A stretch of 64,000 nucleotides of DNA from assembly GCA_030141605.1 (NCBI GenBank), contig JAQGDQ010000097.1, positions 239,001-303,000 on the forward strand, in the 5' to 3' direction. Origin of the DNA: Tubiluchus corallicola. Lineage: Eukaryota > Priapulida > Priapulimorpha > Priapulimorphida > Tubiluchidae. The first letter of the stretch is position 1, and each line of letters opens with the position of its first letter. A program made the position numbers and the translations under genes. Of this stretch, positions 32,890-53,411 are shown piece by piece. Below the pieces are notes generated by a model, which was not told the DNA's origin, did no database searches, and was given only the letters and a program-made list of their open reading frames with translations.

Positions 32890-34214
32890 TTGATGCCATA
32901 ATTGTTTAATAAATTAACAAATATTTGACAAAAGCTAGCGAAAAGCAGAAATGTTTACATAACTGTTCAGTTTTAGATGTCCAGACTAATAGATAGCAGA
33001 TTTTTTGGGTTACTGACTCGTGAAGTAACTCTAAAAAGAGATCTATTTCGCCGTGACACAGATCTTGTTCTTGCTGTTTACGTAATAAGTTTTTAGTCAG
33101 TTTTCATATCGTGACGTCACAATAGAATTACTCCGCATTCTAAATTTTTGCGAAAAAACCTGCAACGGTAAATGGCATTCTAAATGACACGTTCAGGCAG
33201 TTGGACACAAGCGAGTAACCCAATGCTTTGAATTCTGGCCTAATTTCTTGACTCCCGTGTTAACGCACACTGAATTTTAGAACGTACCCGATACAATGCT
33301 AAGCACGAGGTCGGGTCAATTTTAGGTTGCCTCAACCAGACCTCTATATTGGAAAAGAATTTTGCCAGTGCTGCGTACACGCGCTCTATTGTGCTCAATA
33401 CCTACAATTTAGTATTAAAAACAAGAACCCAAAATGAGATCAATAATTACATTAAAGAATATAATATCGCTTTTAAACTTTTATGATGTAGCTTTCAAGA
33501 CCACGTGAACACAAATGGACCATTATTTACGCTTAGATTTTCAGAAAGCGAGCAGGGAAAATATTTTACTGTAAAGGCAGCAAATGAGAAAAAACACGTT
33601 AAGGTTAAAGCAGAAGTTTTTCCGTTTTAAAGAAAATTTCTTAAGTTTTCAAAGCAACTGAATTTTGAGCAAAGGCGCGTAATTGTGAAACATTTCGAAC
33701 TTCTAACCTTGCAAAGTTTTATTGAATGCACAGGGTAGGTAATAATTGAAGTTCTACATATAACACCAGACGGTTTGTTTCAACCGAATAAGAACTGTGA
33801 AAAATAAGAAAGGTCCAGTTTCTTTATAAACTATATTTTTAAGTGTGCTAAGACTTACGGGTGCTAAAATAATAGGACTGAGCAGTGAGGATGCGTCCGT
33901 CGTCTAAAACTTTGCCACGTTAAAATATTCATTTTTTCCATTAACTGAGCAAAATCGAAACGAACTGAGCAAGCAAAGCAAACAAAAAATTCGCTGCAAC
34001 TTATTTAATTAGAATATTTAATGGGATTAACATTTTATCAGATCGAACAACTCTAGGCTTAGAGAAAACTTGTAATGATTTTCCTCTGCCGTGCGCGACA
34101 ATTAAAATTTGCCAAAAGTTTATGAAATTAACAAGCACAACATTTCTTTTATTTAATAAACCTGCGTGTTGAAGACCTATCATTTCTTGATTAGTTTTAT
34201 TCCATTTAGAATGT

Positions 34215-34500
34215 GATAAGCCTTTTCAGAGTTCCAGCGATTGATGATGATCGTGAAAAAGTCAAAGGTTAAGTGAAGGAGACAACGCTTTTATGTATAC
34301 TTAACAATGCCTCGTAGCATGCTGTTGTAATAGTAACCATTTTAGCAGCTAACTAGAACCTTACCTAGTTCATCTTGTTCCTAAGCAAGACAATGTTAGT
34401 AAATCACTCTACGCACAGACTAATGCATAATTAAGAAAACTCCACGTAAAACAAATGAAGTTACTTAACTGATGCGGTAGACGGCTTTGAACTGTTAAAA
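34215..34500. mobile_element. Copy of the inverted-repeat element of 52301-52670, right end lost
   Basis: It shares gcgattgatgatgatc-tgaaaa-gtcaaaggttaag, gcctcg-agc-atgctgttgtaat, ttgttcc-aagcaaga and ctct--gcacagactaatgca with 52310-52560 over about 280 bp. The left end keeps the aagccttttcagagtt form of the terminal repeat. The matching right terminus is not visible. Confidence 0.78.
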
Positions 34501-36154
34501 TGCTTATTGTAGTAACTTTGTAATTGTATTGCTCTTACATATAGAGAACCATTACGTATTTGTATATGTACACGTAATATACATGTAAAATAAATGTAAA
34601 ATAAACATTTAATGTAATAATATACATATTAAATAAATTTAGGTTTCTAATAACAATAAAATTATTTGTTCCTATGCCATTTTATTATCTTTAACATGTG
34701 TACGTGAGTTGAGCAGCCGAGTGGTATACAGACTCAAATTTAGATAGGTTAAACAGTAACCACGTTACCTACCTCAATACTAGGAATCTTCAAAAGAAGA
34801 TGCTCAATCAGCAGGACGTCTTAGTCCTGCTCAGACGAATACATCTCCTTTGAAGTTCAAGTTCAAGTTTATTTTGAAGCGATATCTATTTACCTAGCAG
34901 ATTTCATGCTGCTTAATCTTCACAGCGAAAGCACATGCTCTCCTCAGTTAACTACGCCTCTCACCCGAAACAGCAATTTACGATGTTAATGTCAGACCGT
35001 TGAACTGAGGAACACAGAAAGTTTTAGAAATTATGAATAACTTCTGTCATAGAAAACCTCGGCCTTTTTATTAAATCTATTTATACATTGCAGCCGTTTG
35101 TAATCAAGACATTACAATTTTTATATAATATTATTTAAAGCAAATAATACTTGAGGCGAGTTTCTTCACCTGATTCATTTGCAGCTCGCTTTTTCTAGCC
35201 TCTTTTGTTCGCTTTATCAGTTTATAAACTTGCCCAATTATCTTTTATTACAGTGAGTCATTGACCATATTCATTACAGCAAGCCAAGTTTTTATTAGCG
35301 CTGAGAAAATCGTAATAATTGGATAAAATGACTAAAAATGCCTGAGACTGAAAGTAGATTCAATGACTGAAATGAAACCATGATATATGACTGATATAAT
35401 ATGACATTATTATCTTTTTGCTTAGATAATTTAAAATCTTGTCACAGTAATAATATTTCCATAAAAATGTGAGTTAATAGAATAAAACGTAAAACAAATC
35501 TACATGTTTAAAAGTACTGAAAATTAAGGCAAAACGGGATCCTATCTTAAATTGTAGGTCAAAACAATCTCTTTAAAATATTGAAAGGAAACACCATTTT
35601 TTTCAAAAATGACTTGCGTGAAAAAATTATTACTACACAAACACAATTTCACGTTCGCGCCACTAGTTACATGCATTTCGCCATTCGGTAGTTAGATAGA
35701 CACTAGCGCCCGCATTTCGGAAACGCATTGCATAAAAAACAGGTACTGTACCTCTCAGTTCAGATGTGTTAGTTTATGACGAACTACACACGCTCGACAG
35801 CTCAAGCATTAACGCAGCGGTAAATTTGAAATGTGAATTTTTATCTTCAAACTTGCCTAGTTTTAGTACAACACACTGAATATCTTACAGTAGCACTGTA
35901 CTTCAATTTTCACTTTCGCAAACATGTGCAACACGCTCGTGGAATATTTTTGTTGTTGAGATTATGTGTCATCAATAGTTGGGCTCGCTCACCCTTATAA
36001 GTTTTTATTCTATTATCTAATTACCAGAAGCGCTTTTGCAGTATTAATCGTGTTAAAATGTATACTTTTTTTATCGAACTTGAAAATGGGGTAGTGTATG
36101 AAAAATCATCCTGTCTTCCTTTAAATGTTTGGCATATTAACATATGGAAGCACC

Positions 36155-36720
36155 ACGAATACTTATAAAATGGAACTTTGGAAGCACTCGTTGTCGTCGT
36201 CCATTGAATCATGCGTCCGGGGACATGGTTCTGTTCACCTCTTTATGCCAGGACTCCCTACTCTCAGCAATGGACCAAGTGCTACTATGTCTGAGGATCA
36301 GTGATAAAGTGTTTAAATCTTTCTGTGCAAAATCTAGATATATTAACATTTGTCCTCCTGCTGGTTTTATCTGGTTAACTGGTTCTGCTGCTTGTTGAAG
36401 AGCTGTCTTCACTCGACTATCTTCATGTAATCTAAGCATATGCCCAATCCATCTAAAAAAGCATATTTTTATTTTTCTTGTCCAAAGTTCTTTTATTTTT
36501 TCATATAGACTTTTATTTGAGATTTTTTTGGCCGTCTGATACCCAAAATGTTTCTGTAATTTCGCCTAATGTAAGCACTGATGTGCTTGGTTCCGGCACC
36601 CGTCGTGGGATCCGTCAAATTATTATAATATATGTTCAGTACTTCTGGTATAACTTCTGCTTTACGAATGAAATTCCCACCATAATTTGGCGTAATTCGT
36701 TTCAATCACATTAAAATGAA
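36155..36720 (-). mobile_element. LINE fragment (ORF2 C-terminus)
   Basis: The minus strand encodes RWIGHMLRLHED, then PAGGQMLIYLDFAQKDLNTL and WSIAESRESWHKEVNRTM. These match the conserved end of non-LTR endonuclease-reverse transcriptases (R-W-x-GHV-R; GGQ-x-TW; AQDR-x-W). The preceding part (about 36700-36490) reads KRITPNYGGNFIRKAEVIPE in another frame. It is broken by stops and frameshifts. A related copy lies at 46560-47040. Confidence 0.75.
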
Positions 36721-37224
36721 AGAAACTGCAACAATAGAACAATGTATAGGGCATTTAACAAATATATTTGAGACCCGTAATTAAAAAGTAAAAAGTCTGC
36801 TTCCGTTACGGTCTGTACAATGGTGTCCATCTTCCGTCTCCCCAAAGACGGAAAAATTTCAAGACTCTATGATGAAAACCGTGGCATGTGAAAGCTTTCA
36901 ATGATAAACGTGAAATAATAACAACTTCACAAGTTACACAACCACATAATCAAGAACGAGGGATCCCCTTCCTTGGTGCTGAATTCAATAAATGTGACCT
37001 GCACAAATTGCTAGGGTTAGCGCATTCACATTCTAACATTAAATAACATTATAAGCCTGATTAAATGTTAATGTGCTACAGCTTCATCGCTAAGTTATTA
37101 GTTGCCCAGTGACGGACGCATCTCCGCACAAATAGCATAGAGATCTTTGGAAGTTATGTTTGGTTTGTGAGTGAAGTATAGCTAATAATTGTGATTGTTA
37201 TTGTGCTTATTGCTTCCTTTAATC

Positions 37225-39357
37225 ATGGTACACTGTTTACTATCATCAAGCAACTTAACCAAAATAGCAGTTATATGTGTGACTACTTGCATTTTTACCT
37301 TTGCGCTATTTCAACTGCAGATTGTGAAAAAAGCACAAACGAGGATTAATCGTACGACTCTGGTCATAGCAGGTAAAACGCCATGTCAAAAATTTCAGCA
37401 CTCACAACGAACGGTTCTAGTAGCTAACTTCTGCAGGTTATTAGAATGAGTAATTAAGAATGTAATAATTACGTCTATGCTATTGATGTTAGCATTAAGA
37501 TATAAGGCTTAATTATGATCAGTAACAGAATCAAAAGGCTTAAGTGTCGCTTTTTATCTGATGCTTGACCCCTCTTTCAAAATTTAAAATTAAAATCAGT
37601 TAGTTCTACGGTCAGTTAATCGTAGTAGATGTGACTAATCCAAGGCATCTTCGTAATCAACAAAAAGTCAATTAAGAATAATTTCACTTGTTTTCAATTG
37701 GATGGCTTCTATTTAATTAGGCTGCTCCTTTGTAAAAACCCTTCGTAAACTCTTTTGTTTGAGGATGCAAAACTGGTACACAGATTTCAAGAACGGTCTT
37801 ATAACGTTAAAGTTTGAACGTTAACAATAAACTTGAAGGTTGTCCATATGCTCAGCACCACGCCTACACAATGTTTTAAGCATTGAATGATTTTTGAGAA
37901 ATTTAATTTGTCATGCAATGACCACGCATGTTCAACTTGGGGGTACGTCATTTTGTGCATATACGCCTAAGATCTTTTCATGTTAAATTCAGGTAACGTA
38001 GCGTCATTTATTTCTAGCGATTCGGTGTTCTTTTTCATTTGTAATGAAAATTTGATACTTTACATTTTTAGATTAATTTTGATGTTAGCACTTTCTGCAA
38101 TTCCTTATAAGGAATCAACAGTATCATACAGTTTGAATTCATAAAGTCTTTAGAAAATTTCATAATGAAGAGGATGTTTACATATTTATGACGATAATTA
38201 ATATTCTTTTCAATTATTATTGAATTTAATTAAATGTTAATATAATTGCTAAAATAATTTCTAGAAATTCTATCTTGACAAAAATGGGAAAAGCCCATGT
38301 TTTTCTTAAAAACATCTTTAAATCCTGAGACTTAATTTGATTAGAATAAAATATGTAGTCTAGATGATCACTTGCAAAACATTATTACTAAACTTTAATG
38401 ATTTTAGCTTATCACAGAAGTGGTTCAAGCCTCTTGGGTGAAATATTTAACAACCACCCGGACGTCATGTACGTCTTCGAGCCGTTGTTGATGGTCCCAG
38501 GTTTTCAAAAAGAGGCAGTTACGCCATGGAGGGTGAGACGCAGCTTTCAAAATAGCAGCATTATAGCACAAAGCATGGGGATAATTAAAAATTTGTCACA
38601 GTGCAACTATTCAGATGTGGCACGGATGAATAGAACGCCCAGAAGGGTGTCGAACTGGCAAAGACTTCTTGGTCGCAGTAAAGCAATTGCGTCTGAAGCA
38701 GGTTGTGATGATGATGTTGACATGGTAAGAGTACAAAATTGCGGTTCATCAGTCACTAAGCTTAAACAAGAGTCTTTTGAAAAATTGTGCAAAAATCGCA
38801 AAGTAACAGTGATCAAAACTGTTCGTTTACATGTATTTGATTTGCTTTCTCTATTCAACGAACCAATAGAAACCAAGATCATCTACCTGGTACGAGACCC
38901 AAGAGGAATTTTTGCATCGAGGAAAAAGCAAAAACAGTTTAGTAAAGATTTCGTTGGACAAATCAAAAATTTATGCACTGATATGACGAGAAACTATAAT
39001 AGTGCAAAAAATGCACAAATTCCAGAAGCAAATATCATGCTGTTAAAGTACGAAAATCTAGTAAAACATTTCAAAGAGTTCACTGTAAAAATATTGAATT
39101 TTGCCAATCTTCCTGTTAGAGAAAATGTTACAAAATTTATAGACAAAATAGCCCAAGGGAGCGGTTACACTTTCGATGGTGCAACAAAGACCGTGTCTAC
39201 TGTTCCGCGCTGGGAGTTTTCTACGTTGAGAAACGATCCTAGCTCTCACGTTGATGACTGGAAAAGAACATTAAATAGAAACGAAATAAAATTGATCGAA
39301 ACAGAATGTGCAGATTATCTACACGCACTTCATTATAGTAATTTCATAAAGGTTTAA
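37225..39357 (+). CDS. Carbohydrate 6-O-sulfotransferase-like (CHST family), two exons
   Basis: Exons 37225-37372 and 38408-39357 (phase-1 intron, GT-AG) give 365 aa. An in-frame TGA at 37192 precedes the ATG. The protein is a predicted type II Golgi membrane protein: a short cytosolic end, one transmembrane helix (KIAVICVTTCIFTFALFQ, about residues 13-30), then the lumenal catalytic domain. The 5'-phosphosulfate loop of PAPS binding, HRSGSSLLGE, is created exactly across the intron (LVIA+AYHRSG). The 3'-phosphate loop LVRDPRGIFASR and the VIKTVRL segment also match. These signatures define the Gal/GlcNAc/GalNAc 6-O-sulfotransferase branch (CHST1/CHST3-like), which transfers sulfate from PAPS to sugars of glycans or proteoglycans. 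Acceptor specificity cannot be told. Many N-glycosylation sequons (for example NLS, NYS, NRT) are visible. AATAAA at 39499 is a likely poly(A) signal. Confidence 0.88.
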
Positions 39358-40615
39358 TGAAACGACTGCATCCGTAACTAAGAGTGAAGCTCTCCATTGC
39401 TTTTATCATCTCAACTTTTTTCAGTTGATCATTGAACGTTGCCGTTTTTTGTGTTCTGTAATGCTCTTAATGCAGGATTTTTACTGTGGTAAAAAGTTAA
39501 TAAATGAGTGGCAACGGCCTCTGATAAAACGTGGGGGGGGGCAGTTAGGAAAAGAAGAAGAATAACTTTTGTCAATAAACCACCATACCGTACTATGTGT
39601 GTGAATTCAGTTGAAATTTGGGAAAAGACAAAAATTGTTCCTATTAAACCTACTTGATCTGACCGCTTTGAACTTGACAAAATCATACTGAAGCAAAATT
39701 ACAAAAAAATTTGCACAGAAAAAAATTTGGATCACATCAAATCACCAAGTAATATAGATGTCAAAGACATTAATCATTAGCATCGCCCGCTTCATGTCGG
39801 ATCTAATATTTTATTTCTGTTATCATCCTGTGAAACAAACATTATTCGGAATCTATTGCTTACTGTTGCTTTTCATGGCATCAAATTTTGCTTTTTGAAA
39901 TTTTCGTGATCTAAAAGTATCTTACAATACTGGAATATTAGAAAACTAGAATATTATTTAGCTTTCCATGTAATTTTGTTGCTAAACACTTATGTGTGTC
40001 ACCTTAAACCTATCTTATTTTGACATGACGCATAGAAAGGCCTGTTTTCTCTGAAGACACTCAAACTAAATTACACATAATAAATAATGTATCATGCGTA
40101 GTATTACAATATTTATATCATAATATTTATACATAATTTAGTTTGAAAGTTTTCGGTACATGAGTTTAGACACAAAATATACGAATGCGGGGAAAAAGTC
40201 ACAGGCAAAAAAATCATAGAAAAAAGACAGAAAAAAAGACAAAGGAAAAAGTTTTAGGAAAAAGTCGCAAGAAAAAAAGAAGTAACCTAACTCTAAAAAC
40301 ATTTTCTGTTCTATTACTTTAATTGTTTACGGTACATAAATAAACTGGGACTGACTTGAATGTTTTTGTTTGATTGTCTCACTTTCTTTTCTAGCCAAAT
40401 TTTGACTTTTCTCTGTGACTTTTTTCCTGTGCTTTTACAGGTCACCAATTCGTACAGATTGTATTTGTCAGATTCAGTCTCCCTATTGGGTATAATGTGT
40501 AATTGTAGAAAAAGACTACGTTTTTTTGTATTTGCGCATATAGACGTAGTCAAAAAAATTTGTATCTTAATTTTGCTTTGATATAACGGTGGGCCTATGT
40601 GTTTAATGTGTTTAT

Positions 40616-40709
<94 letters not shown>

Positions 40710-42505
40710 TAGATATTTATTATTATTATTAAAAGTAAAAGTAATGTAAAAGGAAAAGGAAAAGCAAAAATAAAAGTAAAAGTAAACTTTTGGATCACAT
40801 TGGCGATCGTTTTTTGGCTCAAACGTCAAGATCGTTTTAGCAGAAGAATATGTTTTAAGGCGGTTTTACCAGGCTGTAAAAAATTAATTTTCTCAAATCT
40901 TTTGTTCTAGACATTCCTATCAAATCTAACCAGCCCTCTGACATAATTCTTCTTTTAAAATTTTAATTAACAATAATAACTGTAAAGCAGCTTTAAACGT
41001 GATTATAGAAATAAGAACCTTATTTTCAGTTTCATTGAGAAACACGAGAAGACTTTCAAAAATTGTTCACGCGGAGTAACTAGCAAATATCGAGGAAATG
41101 GTAAAGGTGACAAATAAACTAAACATTAACACCAACTGCTGCATGACAGTAGAAATGGGTGGCTTCAAGAGCGCTAATTACAAACGATGTGTTTAAAATT
41201 GCAAGAGTGAGAGAATTTACTCTCCTGTGATCCTATTTCGTCTACTATTGTATTGTTACCAAATTGCATTTTGAAAGTACACAAACTATATGAAAAAAAC
41301 GACAGTCGTAATTCTAATTGTTATTACACCCAAACACTATCTGAACAGGGAGCTAGTCTGTTTAACTGCAATTTTACCAGGCTGCGAAAAATTTAATTTC
41401 CCAAATCTTCTGTTCTTAACATTTTATTTGGGTCATGTATAAATAATACTATATTATTATATAGGCGCCTTACGCCATGAAAATGCATTTTCCTTCCTTG
41501 AGGCAAACTCTTTCATTTTTTTGCTGAGTGGCTTTATATTAACCTTTTAACCACGTTTTTATTCTCACGGGCAAATGCAAAGCTACGGTAGGAAGATCCG
41601 CTCACGCGAATCAAATGCCAACTTTTTATCTCATTGACAAGCTTTTAGAATTACGTTTAGACACTTCTTACGAGATTTAAATGTATGGCTTTTGGAAAAT
41701 ACCCAAGAGATTTTCGTTGAGCACTTTGTGGTAATTTTTTAGTTCTTTTTTTACTGCAATTTCCTTTGGCAGTTAGATCCTTTCCGTAAATGTGCAGCAC
41801 AGACTTACCGAGCACACACATGGATAAAGAGTGGAGCAACTTGGATTTCAGCTTTGAACAACAAGATTTATTGCTCATTGCTTGGGTACTCCACTTTTCT
41901 GTAGACATAAGATGCAGAATTGCAAAGGAGAAAAATTTAGAAGGCGAAACTTGTGTGTGAGCCATTATAAACTCAGTAATTTCATAATGCAGAGAACACA
42001 TAATAGATTAAGAAATATCCAACATTATCACATTTATTCCTCAATGCAGATTTTTAAACAGGATGGAAAAACCTTCAAATATCATTGTAAAAATGCACTC
42101 GGTGAATCTGCTTTAATTACAAAATTTCCCAATTTATCAGTGAATCAAAGCGAAATACAAAATGTTATTAATCGCAATACATTACTTCTATTGTGCGTCA
42201 GTATTTTTATACAGGCTTTGTATGTACGTTTTATTTTTGGTATAATAAGTCTTTCCATGATTTTCTGAGCTCTTTTTCAACATATTTTTGAGATGAACCT
42301 AGGTGAGGTTATTTGAATTGAAATTTTAATATTCTGTTTACGCTTTCTGCGTAACTGTATTAACTATGTATTACTCAAACGATTATTTTTTACCGAAAAA
42401 TTCTTTTACTGTGAACTTTTTTCGCAAATTAAACTTTATAATTTCAAAAATAGAGCAGATTCAAAAATAAACAAACGCAACACTTTTTTAGAAAACTACT
42501 TAAAT
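39358..42505. other. Convergent intergenic region between sulfotransferase and GPCR C
   Basis: Both flanking genes end here. It contains purine-rich sequence (about 40190-40285), a (TAA)n array (40617-40733) followed by degenerate AAAAGT units, and a 60-bp direct repeat (40861-40920 and 41360-41430). From about 41830 it begins the segment that is duplicated at 53830. The minus-strand AATAAA (tttatt near 42031) is a candidate poly(A) signal for GPCR C. Confidence 0.7.
40617..40733 (+). repeat. (TAA)n microsatellite
   Basis: About 35 TAA units, ending in mixed TTATTA and AAAAGT-like units. It gives artefactual poly-Tyr and poly-Ile frames on the minus strand. Confidence 0.95.
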
Positions 42506-50089
<7,584 letters not shown>

Positions 50090-51904
50090 TGTCGTGATTA
50101 GCCAATATAATTTATGCTGTCTTTATGTGCTACATCATTAACGCTTTTCAAAAGCAATTCTTATTATTAAAAGACAAAGCATCGCTTGCGTGATAATTTC
50201 CGTATCATGTGTAGCTGCGTATCATAATTAAATTCTTAGAAAATTTATGAAACGATCATAAAAAGTCGAATAGAAAGCCGTTAGAACACGCATCAGTACA
50301 ACGAGTGCCGAGTTAATAAAACTGTGCTTCTACGCCAGTGTTGCGCAAGCAAGCTGTTATTACAATATAGACTTCGAAAAATCGTTAGAACTTACTCAAA
50401 TCCCATTACTCTGCTCAGCTTTAGGTAATTTCCATTTCTTCTGCCATGTGTCAGGTATCACTTGTTTATCATCAGTTTATACTTCACAAACAGGCAGCCA
50501 GCATTCTTTAAAGACGTTGTCATAGTATAATAGCCTGCAAATTTTCCTTTTGTGTTTAACATAAGAAGACACTTGCTCGACACCCGTGATAGTTATCTTT
50601 CATTCTGTTCTTCTGACTCTGTTGTCGGTGCAGCCAAAGACAGAATGTGATGTCATTATTTCAGCTTTTAGTGTATTTCTTCTTAGCATACAATCACAAT
50701 TTTGAGGTGCCAGCAACCAAACTTTAGAAAGCAAAATAAAAAAATTAATTCATATCTACTAATACTAATCAACTAATTGGTTTCAAATGATTAAAATTAA
50801 AGTGAATTTAAACTGAATAGAAGGCAAGTTTATTCTCTACCTTTCGACAGTTGTTTTCGTATCAAAATAAAGAAAATAATTGGAAATTATTTAACTTGTC
50901 TGTGAAATTATTACTACCTTAGAAAGCTTTGTATTGTTTATAGCTTGTCAAAATGTTTCATTTGTTTATGTGTATTATTTGTGCTCGCACAGAAACAGGC
51001 CTTTAGTAATTAAACATTTTGTAAAATAAAATTTAACAGATTTGTTATGTTACACGTTACCAGTACTGCCTGCAAAATTGGCGACATCATTATTATTATG
51101 TAGAAGAAGGCTGGATCTAGAATTTCTGTAGGTCTAATTTTTTACATATTTATGACACAGTTTATACTATGAACTAATATATGTTGCATTTTTGTATTCA
51201 TGTGCAAAAGGTTTCAAGTAAATATTGTATTCAAATATAAATATAATCTATATTTCTACAGCATTTAATTGTTATGGCCTCCATCATCTACTTATACGTG
51301 TTGTGTGAACTGAGAATATCAATATTCCTTTAGTATGTCTAGACGCTTGTAGAGCGCAGATGGAAACGTTCCCAACCATCTTTTGCAAGTTATAAAACAA
51401 AAACTCAGAAAACTTGTTTTGTAAGTTATATTAAATTCCCACAGAGGTTATTTTTTCCACAAAGTTACAGCCTAATTGCCATCGTTCCATTTACAAGTGG
51501 CTTTAAATGTGTGTTTGAGAGGAATCATTTACATAATTACATAGTTTAGCAAAAGAACAAGGGATAGTGGATTGGCAATGCTTAGAAAGTCAGATTGATT
51601 TGCAGAAATGTTTCATGCATCATCAGAGCCAAGCACAAAAACAAAACAACAACAGAAACAAATGCTACAGCTCTGCAATGGCGAAGAAGCATAGTAATTA
51701 CCATTGACTTGCTTACAAAGAAACTTTTCATGCGGTCTTATTATACTCATAAACATTTAAATAGCCACATATATCATGGCTGCGTGAATCCAAACGCATT
51801 TATAGGCCCATAAAACACGAACAATTAATATAATGCTCGACAAATATTTTCGCAGCATTTGACATCGTCAGTGTAACCTAAAATGTGGAAAATAACATTA
51901 TGTT

Positions 51905-52030
51905 GCTGAAATGTCCAGTTCAGTACACCTGTCGGGGATATCCTGTCCTGCCAAAGACCTTCGTCAAAGGCAATGCTAGAAATGGATGTTGTTGTACAAC
52001 CAAAAGCTAACTGGTAGTGCGGAATCATTC
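51905..52030 (-). pseudogene. Decayed GPCR exon 4 relic
   Basis: In one frame the minus strand reads SFWLYNN and after a shift AFDEGLWQDRIS and VLNWTF. These match IWLYSNVANI, VFDEGLWLERRS and LNWN of exon 4 in GPCR E (63972-63828). At least one frameshift and one stop separate the parts, and no neighbouring exons are recognisable. A worse preserved counterpart lies at 62270-62335, so the relic predates the C/D segmental duplication. Confidence 0.75.
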
Positions 52031-52300
52031 AGAAATATTCAGCTGAAATGTACACAGAATTGTGTACTCACAATATACACAGAATTTCTCTCTCTCGACC
52101 TATATGTATATACTAGTTTAATTATTGTTGTAGAGGGGTCGGAATTTAGCTTATTAACGATGATGGTTCCGTATAATTAATGTTAAACAGGCGGAATTAT
52201 CCTAACCTCGTTCATGGGTCCATTATCCAGGACGAAAGTTATTGCGATTTGCAAAATTTTTACAATAAGTGTATCTTCTTTCAACCAAGTGATATTAATA

Positions 52301-52670
52301 AGCGTTTTCACAGTTTCAGCGATTGATGATGATCTTGAAAAGGTCAAAGGTTAAGTTCACCATACAACACATTTGTGTACACTTGACAATGCCTCGCAGC
52401 CCATGCTGTTGTAATACTAACAGTTCTAACTGCTAGCTAAAACCATTTTTCTTGTTCCCAAGCAAGATCCTGCTAGTAAATCACTCTATGCACAGACTAA
52501 TGCAAAAAGTCCAGATAAAACAACCGAAGTTACTGAACTGGTGGCAGACGACTTTGCCTTACTCACATGTAACGTGACGGTTGTAGTTAAGACGCGTTGC
52601 TGTGGTACACTTAACCTTTGACCTACAGCAATAGCGCGTGCGCACAACGAAACTGTGAAAAGGCTTATAA
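52301..52670. mobile_element. Inverted-repeat element, about 370 bp
   Basis: The left end agcgttttcacagtttc and the right end gaaactgtgaaaaggctt are near-perfect inverted repeats. There is an internal inverted pair (tcaaaggttaag / cttaacctttga). A second, truncated copy is at 34215-34500. No transposase. The exact ends could shift by a few bases. Confidence 0.8.
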
Positions 52671-52700
52671 CTAGATATATAATTCTTTCAAATGGCGCAA

Positions 52701-52902
52701 CAATTCTCTTGTGAAAATTATTATTATTTGTTCTTGACAAGTCGTATTGCACATGAAATAAGAAGCTGACAGCCTGACACTTTTATATTTTGTGGTTGCA
52801 GCATTCTTTTGTGAAAATTATTATGATTTGTTCTTGACAAGTCGTATTGCACGTGAAATAAGAAGCTGACAGCCTGACACTTTTATATTTTGTGGTTACA
52901 GC
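52701..52902 (+). repeat. 100-bp tandem duplication
   Basis: 52701-52800 and 52801-52902 are nearly identical (attctcttgtgaaaattatt versus attcttttgtgaaaattatt, continuing through ttttatattttgtggtt-cagca). The few differences indicate a recent event beside the inverted-repeat element. Confidence 0.92.
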
Positions 52903-53160
52903 ATCACAAAATTAGTCCCGAAACTTTAATATGATAGAGAGGAGATGTCGAGATCTCAAAACCTCTTTGTGAATGCAGAAGATGTTTTGAGTTTTAGTTT
53001 CGCCTATTTATTCAAAATAATAATTTTTCAAGGTATTAAAAATCACCGTGCAAAGTAGCAGTACATATCGATAATTATTGTTATTTCTGTTTTGCCATAG
53101 TAAGTCATTCCTAATAATGCAAACGCACACAAAAGGTTTTTGAACAAGTTTTTATTTCAG

Positions 53161-53411
53161 AGTGGTGTGGGAAGCATGGCAGTTGGGTGAACACTTATGA
53201 AGAAAGAGATTTTTTCTATTTTGCGGCTGGTAAATTATATAAGCTGTTGTCCAACGTGCAAAAAGGTGTTGTTAAATGGATTTATATGGATAAATACAGT
53301 TGTATATATGCACTGAGAGAAAAAGGCTCTTCTAGAATTCTCTTACACACCGAAAAGCATTGGGTCGTTACTGACTTTAATAATCTAAGATCATTACTAT
53401 ACGCCATATAA
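53161..53411 (+). CDS. Possible terminal exon of unknown gene
   Basis: After a good acceptor (tttttatttcag) a frame of about 83 codons runs WCGKHGSWVNTYEERDFFYF, then AAGKLYKLL and KWIYMDKYSCIYALREKG, to TAA at 53409. Its amino-acid composition looks protein-like, with no low-complexity bias. AATAAA follows at 53468. No ATG lies at the start of the frame and no upstream exon was found. I do not recognise the family. It is absent from the duplicated receptor units, so it could be an exon of a nested gene or part of a mobile element. Confidence 0.35.

Larger units (their letters stand above)
32890..37224. other. Intergenic region between GPCR B and the sulfotransferase
   Basis: 4.3 kb without an intact gene. 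It contains a copy of an inverted-repeat element (34215-34500), a tRNA-like head (about 34711-34745) and a LINE fragment (36155-36720). The remainder is AT-rich and featureless to my reading. Confidence 0.7.

Noticed and set aside
41882-42268. 128-codon plus-strand frame
   Set aside because: It lies in the 3' flank of GPCR C; the duplicated counterpart near 53900-54250 does not keep it open.
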